Assembly: GCA_938017765.1 (NCBI GenBank)
Contig: CALIJH010000191.1
Location: forward strand, 1-9,890
Source: an uncultured Leptotrichia sp.
Lineage (GTDB): Bacteria > Fusobacteriota > Fusobacteriia > Fusobacteriales > Leptotrichiaceae
DNA length: 9,890 nucleotides
Reading direction: 5' to 3'
Shown: piece by piece, positions 1 to 7,282 of the stretch
How the letters are laid out: every line of letters begins with the position of its first letter
Position numbering within the stretch: position 1 is the stretch's first letter
Translations under genes and position numbers: made by a program
Notes under the pieces: generated by a model
The model's database searches: none
What the model was told of the DNA's origin: nothing
What the model saw: only the letters and a program-made list of their open reading frames with translations

Positions 1-321
1 GCCCAATTCTTCAAGCCGTTTTACAAAATGACTTGTCTCCTGACAAATATAATCTTTAAACAAACGAGACCCATAAGTACAAGGTGTTCCTTTCTTCTCT
101 TGCCCTAAGTCTTTTAAAAATAAAGGAACTCCTGCAAAAGGTTGATTATTCACTTGAAACTTCTTTGCTTCTTCTATTGCTGCTTCATAACGTGTCGAAA
201 CAATCGCATTTAAACTAGGATTCAATCGCTCTGCTTTTTCAATTGTTTCTAACACCAATTCCACCGGACTCACTTGTTTATCCCGAACCGCTTGCGCCAT
301 ACTCGTCGCATCTTGAAACAT
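1..321 (-). CDS. Amidase-signature family hydrolase, N-terminal fragment
   Basis: This is the first 107 codons of a gene that runs off the left edge; family members are usually about 450-500 residues. The fragment opens MFQDATSMAQAVRDKQVSP and contains GVPLFLKDLG near residues 74-83. That matches the amidase-signature (GatA-like) N-terminus, in which the lysine of the KD pair is the catalytic Lys of the Ser-cisSer-Lys triad. The two serines would lie outside the window, so activity cannot be judged. These enzymes hydrolyse amide bonds; the substrate is unknown here, and a stand-alone amidase is as likely as GatA. The ATG at 321 is chosen because GAAGGTG sits 5 bases upstream and because in-frame ATGs at 339, 351 and 357 lie between or inside the promoter and this site. 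All five arginine codons are CGN and GC is about 38%, unlike the AGA-rich neighbours, which suggests transfer or an assembly join. Confidence 0.8.
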   Translation of the reverse strand, partial: MFQDATSMAQAVRDKQVSPVELVLETIEKAERLNPSLNAIVSTRYEAAIEEAKKFQVNNQPFAGVPLFLKDLGQEKKGTPCTYGSRLFKDYICQETSHFVKRLEELG

Positions 322-355
322 CTCCACACCTTCTTTCATACTATTTCGCATTGTC

Positions 356-385
356 ATTATATACACGTACGTTCTTTATTGGCAA
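356..385 (-). promoter_or_regulatory. Sigma70-type promoter for the amidase-signature gene
   Basis: On the minus strand, TTGCCA (385-380) and a perfect TATAAT (361-356) are separated by 18 bases. Transcription would begin around 349, leaving a leader of about 28 bases before the ATG at 321. This supports 321 over the ATGs further upstream. Predicted from consensus match only. Confidence 0.55.
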
Positions 386-440
386 TGAGAATGCATGGGA
401 AAGAATAGTCATAGTTTTAGTTGAAAAGTGAAAGAAAATA

Positions 441-472
441 AAAAAGACTGTTAATTTTTACAGTCTTTTTTT
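441..472. terminator. Bidirectional intrinsic terminator
   Basis: AAAAAGACTGT (441-451) pairs perfectly with ACAGTCTTTTT (460-470) around an 8-base loop. A T-run follows on the plus strand, and a T-rich tract (TATTTTCTTTC) follows on the minus strand. It would end minus-strand transcripts from the cell-wall amidase gene, whose stop lies about 135 bases away. It would also end any plus-strand transcript coming from the left. The stretch 322-604 holds no gene I can support beyond this hairpin, the promoter at 356-385 and an AT inverted repeat at 583-608. Confidence 0.85.
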
Positions 473-582
473 ATAATTTATAGTTAATATCATATATAGC
501 ATTATATTTTACGAAATTTATTCTATAAGTTTTACCATTTCATTTTGTTTTCTTTATTAGAGCTTAGGCTATATTGTATTTT

Positions 583-608
583 ATAAAATTTATCTTGTTA
601 AATTTTAT
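583..608. repeat. AT-only inverted repeat over the amidase stop codon
   Basis: ATAAAATTTA (583-592) and TAAATTTTAT (599-608) form a perfect 10-bp stem with a 6-base loop, overlapping the stop codon of the minus-strand cell-wall amidase. No T-run follows on the minus strand, so it is a poor terminator by itself. It may protect the 3' end of the mRNA, or be chance in AT-rich DNA. Confidence 0.4.
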
Positions 609-1327
609 CTTTCTCTTAAATATTTTTCTATTCCGTTTACCATTCCATTTACCATTTTAGTCTGATATTCTTTTGTAGCCATTTTTCTATCTTCCTCAGG
701 ATTGGACATAAATCCCATTTCTATAAGAGTATTAGGTACTGTAGACCAGTTTGTTCCTGTAAGATCATCACGATAAGAAATTCCTCTGTTTCTTGCTCCT
801 GTAGCTTTTACAAATTCAGTTAGAACGTCTTTTGAAAGTTTGTCGCTGGCTCTCTGGACTTTTTGAGTATACGGATTTTTAGATGATGAAGTCAGAAGCG
901 ATACCCCTGTAAGACTTCTATTTGATGAACCGTCGGCATGAAGTCTGATGTAGGCATCACAGGAAGCCTTATTTGTCATAAGAGACCTTTCTTTGTTGCT
1001 TATATTTACATTGTGAGTTTCTCTTGTCATAAGAACTTTATAACCTTTACGTTTAAATGCGTCTTTTAATTTCAGTCCCACTTCCAGTGTCAGTTCGTAT
1101 TCGTTTTTTCTTGTAGCAACTCCTGCTGTTCCGTCTGCTACCTTTACTTTTTTCTTTGAAGAACCGGGAGCTATTTCTTCCATTTCCCTGTTACCTTTTC
1201 CTTGATGTCCCGGGTCTATACAGATAAGTGTTTCGCCGGGTTTATATTCATTTCCTAAAGAAATGGCGGAAAATGTAAGTATAAGTCCCAATGTTGTAAA
1301 AAGCGTTTTTGAAATTTTACTAAACAT
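605..1327 (-). CDS. Secreted N-acetylmuramoyl-L-alanine amidase (Amidase_3 family)
   Basis: A zinc enzyme that cuts the bond between N-acetylmuramic acid and L-alanine in peptidoglycan, acting in the periplasm during cell separation or wall turnover. The product is 240 residues. Residues 1-25 are a signal peptide (basic MFSKISK, a hydrophobic core, then likely cleavage after SLG). The Amidase_3 core follows: CIDPGHQGKG with zinc ligand H41, RKNEYELTLEVG with E76, RLHADGSS with H130, and LIEMGFMSNPEED with catalytic E203, so all expected residues are present. There is no added SH3, LysM or AMIN domain, so wall targeting must come from the core or a partner. The ATG at 1327 is preferred over an upstream ATG at 1363 because AGAAGGAG lies 7 bases before it and because the signal peptide then begins cleanly. 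It is divergent from lptD and ends towards the terminator at 441-472. Confidence 0.93.
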   Translation of the reverse strand: MFSKISKTLFTTLGLILTFSAISLGNEYKPGETLICIDPGHQGKGNREMEEIAPGSSKKKVKVADGTAGVATRKNEYELTLEVGLKLKDAFKRKGYKVLMTRETHNVNISNKERSLMTNKASCDAYIRLHADGSSNRSLTGVSLLTSSSKNPYTQKVQRASDKLSKDVLTEFVKATGARNRGISYRDDLTGTNWSTVPNTLIEMGFMSNPEEDRKMATKEYQTKMVNGMVNGIEKYLRER

Positions 1328-1366
1328 AATATTTCTCCTTCTAAATTTAAAGTGTATTTCCAAAAA

Positions 1367-1396
1367 ATTTTATCATAATAAAAGGTGGATAGTCAA
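1367..1396 (-). promoter_or_regulatory. Promoter for the cell-wall amidase gene
   Basis: On the minus strand, TTGACT (1396-1391) and TAAAAT (1372-1367) are 18 bases apart, and TG one base before the -10 box gives an extended -10. The predicted start near 1360 leaves a leader of about 33 bases containing the AGAAGGAG ribosome site. Its -35 box ends one base from that of the lptD promoter on the other strand. Confidence 0.65.
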
Positions 1397-1397
1397 T

Positions 1398-1426
1398 TTG
1401 TCATTATGTTAAATTTATGGTATAAT
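1398..1426 (+). promoter_or_regulatory. Promoter for lptD (and probably thrS)
   Basis: TTGTCA (1398-1403) and a perfect TATAAT (1421-1426) are separated by the ideal 17 bases. Predicted transcription starts near 1433, about 32 bases before the lptD ATG. It is the best consensus match upstream of the lptD-thrS pair. Confidence 0.75.
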
Positions 1427-1464
1427 CTATAGCAAAATTAAACTTTAAAATAAAGGTTGATAAT

Positions 1465-4400
1465 ATGAAAATCAATAAATATAAAATATTATTTCTTTTC
1501 CTTTTTTGCCTGTTGTTATCAGCTAATGCGAATGCTGAAGAAACAGTAATAGAACTGGAGACAGAAAAATCAATAATAGATATAGAAAAAGAAGCCATTG
1601 AAGCTACCGACGGAGTTATACTGAAATATGGGGATATTACTATAAGAGCCGATAATGTAAAAAAATTAGGTCAAAAAAATATTCTTTTTGCCTATGGAAA
1701 TGTAGTATTTACTCAAGGCAGTCAGACTGTAAAAACAAACGAAGTAGTTTTTGATTTGGATACAAAAAAGGCTAAAATTATGGATTCTGAAAGTTATGAT
1801 ACAAATTTAAAATTACGTTTTGGAGGAGAGCAGACATTAAGTGAATATCCAAGTAAAATTACAATAAAAAACGGCTGGTTCACAACCAGTCCTTATGAAG
1901 AACCTAATTACAAAGTAAATGCTGATGAAATTCTCATTTATCCCAACAGAAAAATAGTTGCTAAAAAAATAGGAGTGGAAGCGGCAGGAAAAACATGGTT
2001 CAAGTTTCCTTACTATGTAGCTTCATTAAAACCTGCAAGTCAGAGAGCAACTTTATTCCCTTATATAGGATCTGACAGCGATAGAGGACTGTTTGGAATA
2101 TGGGGGTTTGACTATGATAAAGGAAAATTTGCACAGGGATTTGTTGATTTTGAAGTCAGTACAAAGAAAAAGCTTGCGTTGAAAATTTCCAATGACTATA
2201 CTTTATGGCAGGGAAGTACAGGAAATATTTTTGCTAAGAGGTTTGTTGTCCCTATTGGGAATCATATAAGGGAATGGGATTTTGAGTGGAAACATAATGT
2301 GGTAAATACACCTAAAAAAGAAAAGAGTGAAAGAAAATTTTATGATTTGGGATACGGAATCTGGAATTTAAACTATAAAAATACGACGACGAATTTAATG
2401 AGAGCAACTGACGGAGTGTTATTAAAAGATGATTATACTGCTTATGTAAATTCATATAAGAGAATAGGATTTTATGATTTCAAGATAAATCAGGAGTTAG
2501 GGCAAAATGGAGAGTTCAATCTGGATTATTATTGGACTCAAAATCCTGATGCACTGAGAGAATTGACAAAAATAAATGATTATATAGTTGACAGAGATGA
2601 AATTGACCCGAGAAAAACTGACGTAGATTTATACAAAAGTTTGAAATATACAAACGGTAACAGCGATGTCGCTATAAAGATTGATAATGAAAAATTTATT
2701 GATATAAATCCGGGATATGTCGGAGATTTGAATTCATTCAGAGATAAAAAAAATTATTCCATAGATCTGAAAGGACCAAAGATAAAATTTGAATATTTAG
2801 ATTCAAATAAAGACGAATATCAGGGAATACTCAATTTAAAAGAAAGAGATGATGCTGATAATGTGTCTCTTGAAGACTCTAAAAGATGGGTTCAGACGAC
2901 AGCTTATGACCGTATAAAAGAGGTTTCATTGAGACTGGGGAATTATTATCCTTTTAGACAGAGTGAGTTTTTTGGTTATCAACCGAAAACTTTATCTCAA
3001 TATTTGACTAATAATTTCTATTTCGGTATTGAGACAAAACATTCGGAAATCAGGAAAAAAGAATATGAATATGATTTTACAAGGGATAATCCTGCGTTTA
3101 ATAACTTATTCATAAACTCGGCAACCGATGATAACAGCAGAATTTACAAAGTATATGAAGACGCCGATAAAATAAGAAGAGCTAAAAAGATAATTTATGA
3201 AAAATACCGTTCTCAAAAAATTAATATAGGTAATGACAAGATTGATTTGCCTTTCAGAAATTCCTATTTATCTTTTAATTTCGGATTTGAGAATAGGGAT
3301 TATTCAGATATTTATGTGCCTGAATTTTTCAAAGGCAGAAAAATAGAAGATATAAATTCTAAAACGGGATATAAAATATTGAAAGATGCTTCGGGAAATG
3401 AAATAAAAAGACATCCTTCAATGAATATAAGCACTCTTAATACGAAACTGTTTACAACACTCTTTGATAATACGGCGAGAACTGATAATAAATATGACAT
3501 TAAAGTAACAAATGAAGTAAATCTCACAGCACAAAAAGTAAATGCGAATGGTGCTATGTTCAACGGAAATGATATAATAGAAATTCCTTCAAATATATGG
3601 GGAATAAACAATAATTTCAATTTTTATTTGGGAAACATAACTTTTAACTATAACTTTACAAACCGTCATAATAGACATTTTAGTGATGATTGGCTGAAAG
3701 GTCAGTATGTCAGAAATTATTTTAAAGTGGATATTGCAAATAAAAGATTTTTAAGTTTTGATTTTGAAAGTAATGACGAGTATGAGTTTAAAGATTTTAA
3801 ATCCGAAAGAAACTTTAATAGAGAAGTCCAATACGGCTATCTTTCAAATGAGGGTAACAGTTTTCTTTACAGATTTAGCGACAGAAATAAAGAATATTAT
3901 CCTTATAATGAGGATATGGGCTGGAACAAAGGAGTATATAAAGAATCTATAAGAGATAGAATGTTTTCAATAAACTATAATGAATGGGGAATAGACTATA
4001 CAAATGTCAGAAGTAAGACGAATGATATATTCGGAACGAGTCAGACATTTGGAATACCTGAACTGAAACTGAAAAAGGAAACTCATAAAATAGGATTTGT
4101 CTATGATACATCAAAAATGAAGAATAAAAAATTTGAGTCGAACCATTATTTTAGAGTAAGTTATGGATTCGGGAAAAAAACGTATAGAGATTTAAGTGGT
4201 ACTCCTCTTGTAACTTCCGATGACAGATATTCCTATGGGAGTGATTATACGACAATCAGTCTGCTTTACAGATATGAAAATAATGTAAAACCTAAATATG
4301 AAGGTAGGGATGCTTCAGGAAACATAATTAATGTAGTCAAAGATTCTAACCAACAGGATTTTTCCTTAGAGAAAACTAATAAAAATGTATTGGACAATGT

Positions 4401-5118
4401 TGAAATCAAAAGTGATGACAGACTGTTTCTCAATAATGAAGAAGAGCAGGCTTATAAAAGTTATGTGGAAGAAGAAACTTACAAGCAGAATAAATTTAAT
4501 CTAAATGATTTTAATTCAAAATTACAGGATTTGAGACGTGGAAAAAAATATTTTCAGATAGGTCTTGATATGGAGATAGACGGCTCCAATTCTATAAGAC
4601 AAACTAATCTGAAAGGATTTGACAGGCTGAATGACCTCACATTTAAAGTGGAAGCAGGATATTTAGAGAAATTTTTTGTGAGATATGCATTTACAATGGA
4701 AAAACCTGACAGAATATATAGAAATGAATCCTATCGTTTCAGTCAGTATAATTTCAGAAAACATGATTTCGAAACTAAATATATGTTTGGTCCTGATCCT
4801 GATAAACCTTGGTGGATAGGGGCTAAACTTCAATATGTACAGAACGGAGCCCCAAATTCTTCAAATCCTGAGATATTTGAAAGTTCATCTCTTGCAAAAA
4901 AAGTAAATAAGGTTACTTTAGGGCTGGCTACCATAAGTCATAGATTTGAGAACCTCGAATGGGAAATAGGTGCAGGAGTAAAATGGGATAAGCCTGATAA
5001 TAAAAAATTAGGATATTACCCTGTAATTACATTGAAATTTGGAATTGTAACATTCCCTGAAAAAAATGTTCAGCTAAATTACACTAAAGGTTCACCTTCA
5101 TTTGGAGCAGGTTTCTAA
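1465..5118 (+). CDS. lptD: LPS-assembly outer-membrane protein LptD
   Basis: LptD is the outer-membrane barrel that, with lipoprotein LptE, inserts lipopolysaccharide into the outer leaflet. The product is 1217 residues, well above the roughly 780 of E. coli LptD. Residues 1-25 are a signal peptide ending ANA, with mature protein from EETV. Residues about 50-175 resemble the OstA/LptA beta-jellyroll (VILKYGDITIRADNV, then NEVVFDLDTKKAKI). Residues about 178-218 hold the LptD hallmark FPYYVASLKPASQRATLFPY followed by an RGLFGIWGFDY-type segment. The rest is rich in aromatic, alternating strands and ends GSPSFGAGF, with a terminal Phe as expected for BAM-inserted barrels. A polar insertion lies at about residues 933-1024. 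The mature chain has no cysteine; the only one is Cys15 in the signal peptide. AAGG 8 bases upstream supports the ATG. It runs towards thrS, 84 bases away, without a terminator. Confidence 0.85.
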   Translation: MKINKYKILFLFLFCLLLSANANAEETVIELETEKSIIDIEKEAIEATDGVILKYGDITIRADNVKKLGQKNILFAYGNVVFTQGSQTVKTNEVVFDLDTKKAKIMDSESYDTNLKLRFGGEQTLSEYPSKITIKNGWFTTSPYEEPNYKVNADEILIYPNRKIVAKKIGVEAAGKTWFKFPYYVASLKPASQRATLFPYIGSDSDRGLFGIWGFDYDKGKFAQGFVDFEVSTKKKLALKISNDYTLWQGSTGNIFAKRFVVPIGNHIREWDFEWKHNVVNTPKKEKSERKFYDLGYGIWNLNYKNTTTNLMRATDGVLLKDDYTAYVNSYKRIGFYDFKINQELGQNGEFNLDYYWTQNPDALRELTKINDYIVDRDEIDPRKTDVDLYKSLKYTNGNSDVAIKIDNEKFIDINPGYVGDLNSFRDKKNYSIDLKGPKIKFEYLDSNKDEYQGILNLKERDDADNVSLEDSKRWVQTTAYDRIKEVSLRLGNYYPFRQSEFFGYQPKTLSQYLTNNFYFGIETKHSEIRKKEYEYDFTRDNPAFNNLFINSATDDNSRIYKVYEDADKIRRAKKIIYEKYRSQKINIGNDKIDLPFRNSYLSFNFGFENRDYSDIYVPEFFKGRKIEDINSKTGYKILKDASGNEIKRHPSMNISTLNTKLFTTLFDNTARTDNKYDIKVTNEVNLTAQKVNANGAMFNGNDIIEIPSNIWGINNNFNFYLGNITFNYNFTNRHNRHFSDDWLKGQYVRNYFKVDIANKRFLSFDFESNDEYEFKDFKSERNFNREVQYGYLSNEGNSFLYRFSDRNKEYYPYNEDMGWNKGVYKESIRDRMFSINYNEWGIDYTNVRSKTNDIFGTSQTFGIPELKLKKETHKIGFVYDTSKMKNKKFESNHYFRVSYGFGKKTYRDLSGTPLVTSDDRYSYGSDYTTISLLYRYENNVKPKYEGRDASGNIINVVKDSNQQDFSLEKTNKNVLDNVEIKSDDRLFLNNEEEQAYKSYVEEETYKQNKFNLNDFNSKLQDLRRGKKYFQIGLDMEIDGSNSIRQTNLKGFDRLNDLTFKVEAGYLEKFFVRYAFTMEKPDRIYRNESYRFSQYNFRKHDFETKYMFGPDPDKPWWIGAKLQYVQNGAPNSSNPEIFESSSLAKKVNKVTLGLATISHRFENLEWEIGAGVKWDKPDNKKLGYYPVITLKFGIVTFPEKNVQLNYTKGSPSFGAGF

Positions 5119-5202
5119 TAATTTACAAATAAAAATTATGTGGAATTTAGTATAAAAATGGTGTAAAATAACTATGTAAAAAACTAATAAAGGAGTACAA
5201 AA

Positions 5203-7113
5203 ATGATAGAAATGATATTACCTGACAGAAGTGTCAGAAAACTTGAAAAACCTATGACAGTAGCAGATTTTGCGAAAACGATAGGTTCAAGTCTTGGAAA
5301 AGCAACTGTCGGTGCTGTAATAGACGGAATACAAGTTGACCCGTCATATTTAATCGAAAAATCAGGGGAAATCGAAATAATAACAGCGACGAGTGAAAAA
5401 GGAGTCGAAATAACAAGGCATAGTGCTGCACATATTATGGCTCAAGCAGTACAGAGACTTTTTCCGGGAACAAAAGTTACCATAGGACCTGTGATTGAAA
5501 ATGGTTTCTTTTATGATTTTGACCCTGAAAAACCTTTTACTGAAGAAGATTTAGTGAAAATAGAAGAAGAAATGGGAAAAATTGTAAAAGAAAACTATGA
5601 ATTTAAAAGAAGTGAAATGAGTGCCGAAGATGCAAAAAAGATGTTTGCTGAAATGGGTGAGAATTATAAAGTTGAAATAATAAATGATTTGGGAGTAGAT
5701 AAAGTAAGTATTTATCAACAGGGAGAATTTATAGATTTGTGCAGAGGTACTCATATACCGTCTACAGGTTTTCTAAAAGCATTTAAATTGATGTCTACGG
5801 CAGGAGCTTATTGGCGTGGAAATTCCGATAATAAAATGCTTCAAAGGATTTATGGAGTAGCTTTTGCGACTAAAAAAGAACTTGATGACTACTTGACAAT
5901 GATGGAAGAAGCTGAAAAAAGAAATCATAGAAAATTAGGAAAACAACTTGATTTATTTTTTGTAGATGAACATGGACCGGGCTTTCCTTTCTTTATGCCT
6001 AAAGGTGTAGAATTATTTAATAAATTACAGGAAATCTGGAGAATAGAACATAAAAAAAGAAGATATCAGGAAATAAAAACTCCCATAATGCTTGATAAAG
6101 AACTGTGGGAAATTTCGGGACACTGGTTTAATTATCGTGAAAATATGTATACATCAACTATTGATGAAAAAGAATACGCGATAAAGCCGATGAACTGTCC
6201 CGGGTCAATAATTGCTTATAAAAACAATCTTCATTCATATAAAGATTTACCATTGAAATACGGTGAAATGGGACTTGTTCACAGACATGAATTTAGTGGA
6301 GCTTTACATGGCCTTATGAGAGTTAGGGCATTTACTCAGGATGATGCTCACGTTTTCTGTACTAAGGAGCAGATAGAAGAGCAAATTATTGAAATTATTG
6401 ATTTGTACGATAAATTTTATACTTTGTTCGGATTTGAGTATCATATTGAATTGTCAACAAAACCTGATAAAGCAATAGGTTCTGATGAAATATGGGAAAT
6501 GGCTGAAGCAAATCTGAAATCAGCTTTGGAACATAAAGGGATTGACTATAAGCTAAATCCCGGAGACGGTGCATTTTATGGTCCTAAAATAGATTTTAAA
6601 ATGAAAGATTCCATAGGAAGAATATGGCAATGCGGAACAATACAACTGGATTTCAATCTTCCTGCAAGATTTGAAATGAGCTATATTGGGGCAGACGGTG
6701 AGAAACATGAACCTGTTATGATACACAGAGCAATGTACGGAAGTATGGAAAGATTTATAGGAATACTTATAGAGCATTATGCAGGAGCGTTCCCTACGTG
6801 GTTGGCACCTGTACAGGCGAGAATTCTTACGATTTCAAAAGAACAGGTTCCTTTTGCGGAAAAACTTTACGAAAAGCTCCAGAATGAAGGAATAAGAGTT
6901 GAAATAGATACGAGAGATGAAAAAATAGGATATAAAATAAGAGAAGCCAATGGAGACCAGAAAATTCCTGTACAGCTGATTATAGGAAAAAATGAAGTTG
7001 AAAATAATGAAGTAAATGTAAGAAGATTTGGTTCTCAGGAAAGTGAAAATGTTACGGTCGATGAAATAATAAATATTTTACTTCAAGAATCGAAGGTTCC
7101 TTTTAAAAATTAA
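5203..7113 (+). CDS. thrS: Threonine--tRNA ligase
   Basis: A cytoplasmic class II synthetase that charges tRNA-Thr and edits mischarged serine. At 636 residues it is full length. The domains are TGS (about 1-62), the editing domain with HSAAH (H73, H77) and CRGTH (C180, H184), the catalytic core, and the C-terminal anticodon-binding domain from about residue 535. The zinc ligands are all visible: C332 in MNCPGS, H383 in DDAHVF and H508 in MIHRAMYG. Motif 2 is LMRVRAFTQDDAHVF (R373) and motif 3 is GSMERFIGILIEH (R517). AAAGGAG 8 bases before the ATG is a strong ribosome site. The 84-base gap after lptD has no clear terminator and only a weak promoter candidate (TAAAAT at 5164-5169 with a poor -35), so co-transcription with lptD is likely. 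There is no room for a T-box leader in that gap. Confidence 0.98.
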   Translation: MIEMILPDRSVRKLEKPMTVADFAKTIGSSLGKATVGAVIDGIQVDPSYLIEKSGEIEIITATSEKGVEITRHSAAHIMAQAVQRLFPGTKVTIGPVIENGFFYDFDPEKPFTEEDLVKIEEEMGKIVKENYEFKRSEMSAEDAKKMFAEMGENYKVEIINDLGVDKVSIYQQGEFIDLCRGTHIPSTGFLKAFKLMSTAGAYWRGNSDNKMLQRIYGVAFATKKELDDYLTMMEEAEKRNHRKLGKQLDLFFVDEHGPGFPFFMPKGVELFNKLQEIWRIEHKKRRYQEIKTPIMLDKELWEISGHWFNYRENMYTSTIDEKEYAIKPMNCPGSIIAYKNNLHSYKDLPLKYGEMGLVHRHEFSGALHGLMRVRAFTQDDAHVFCTKEQIEEQIIEIIDLYDKFYTLFGFEYHIELSTKPDKAIGSDEIWEMAEANLKSALEHKGIDYKLNPGDGAFYGPKIDFKMKDSIGRIWQCGTIQLDFNLPARFEMSYIGADGEKHEPVMIHRAMYGSMERFIGILIEHYAGAFPTWLAPVQARILTISKEQVPFAEKLYEKLQNEGIRVEIDTRDEKIGYKIREANGDQKIPVQLIIGKNEVENNEVNVRRFGSQESENVTVDEIINILLQESKVPFKN

Positions 7114-7134
7114 TTTTACTTTTATTTTAGATTT

Positions 7135-7164
7135 TTGTTTCAGCCTTTAACTTGGGGTTATAAT
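7135..7164 (+). promoter_or_regulatory. Promoter for the BI-1 family gene
   Basis: TTGTTT (7135-7140) and a perfect TATAAT (7159-7164) are 18 bases apart, just after the thrS stop. The -35 box is weak. Transcription would start near 7171 and give a leader of about 112 bases. TTTTACTTT (7114-7122) and AAAGTAAAA (7167-7175) form a 9-bp inverted repeat that brackets the promoter and could be an operator, but no regulator is evident. Confidence 0.5.
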
Positions 7165-7186
7165 ATAAAGTAAAAGTGGTAAAAAA

Positions 7187-7231
7187 GTTATAAAAATATA
7201 AAAAACAAGTTTATAAATTTATATTTTTAAC
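7187..7231 (+). repeat. AT-rich hairpin in the leader of the BI-1 gene
   Basis: TAAAAATATAAA (7191-7202) and TTTATATTTTTA (7218-7229) are perfect 12-base inverted arms around a 15-base loop. Allowing a 2-base bulge extends the pairing outward to GTTA (7187-7190) and AAC (7229-7231). The stem is nearly all A-T and no separate T-run follows, so it is not a standard terminator. It would fold in the untranslated leader about 50 bases before the start codon. Confidence 0.45.
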
Positions 7232-7282
7232 AAATAGAATATAGATAATAATTCAAAAAATATTTTAGATGAGGTGATTTTG

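Noticed and set aside
243..431. Plus-strand 62-residue open frame read as a gene
   Set aside because: Its first two-thirds are antisense to the amidase-signature gene and its upstream promoter, its composition is not protein-like there, and it lacks a ribosome site. Only its last 16 codons may be meaningful, and they are reported as a possible stub.
1328..1363. Twelve extra N-terminal residues on the cell-wall amidase (ATG at 1363)
   Set aside because: The ATG at 1327 has AGAAGGAG at good distance and gives a normal signal peptide. The predicted transcription start near 1360 also lies inside the extension.
3312..3620. Minus-strand 102-residue open frame inside lptD
   Set aside because: It is antisense to a well-supported coding region with no ribosome site or recognisable domain. 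It is a shadow of the lptD codons.
5119..5202. T-box or other riboswitch before thrS
   Set aside because: The gap to lptD is only 84 bases, and no specifier hairpin, T-box sequence or terminator is visible.
7274..7282. GTG start for the BI-1 gene
   Set aside because: The GTG is part of the GAGGTGA ribosome site for the ATG at 7283, and the GTG itself has no ribosome site.
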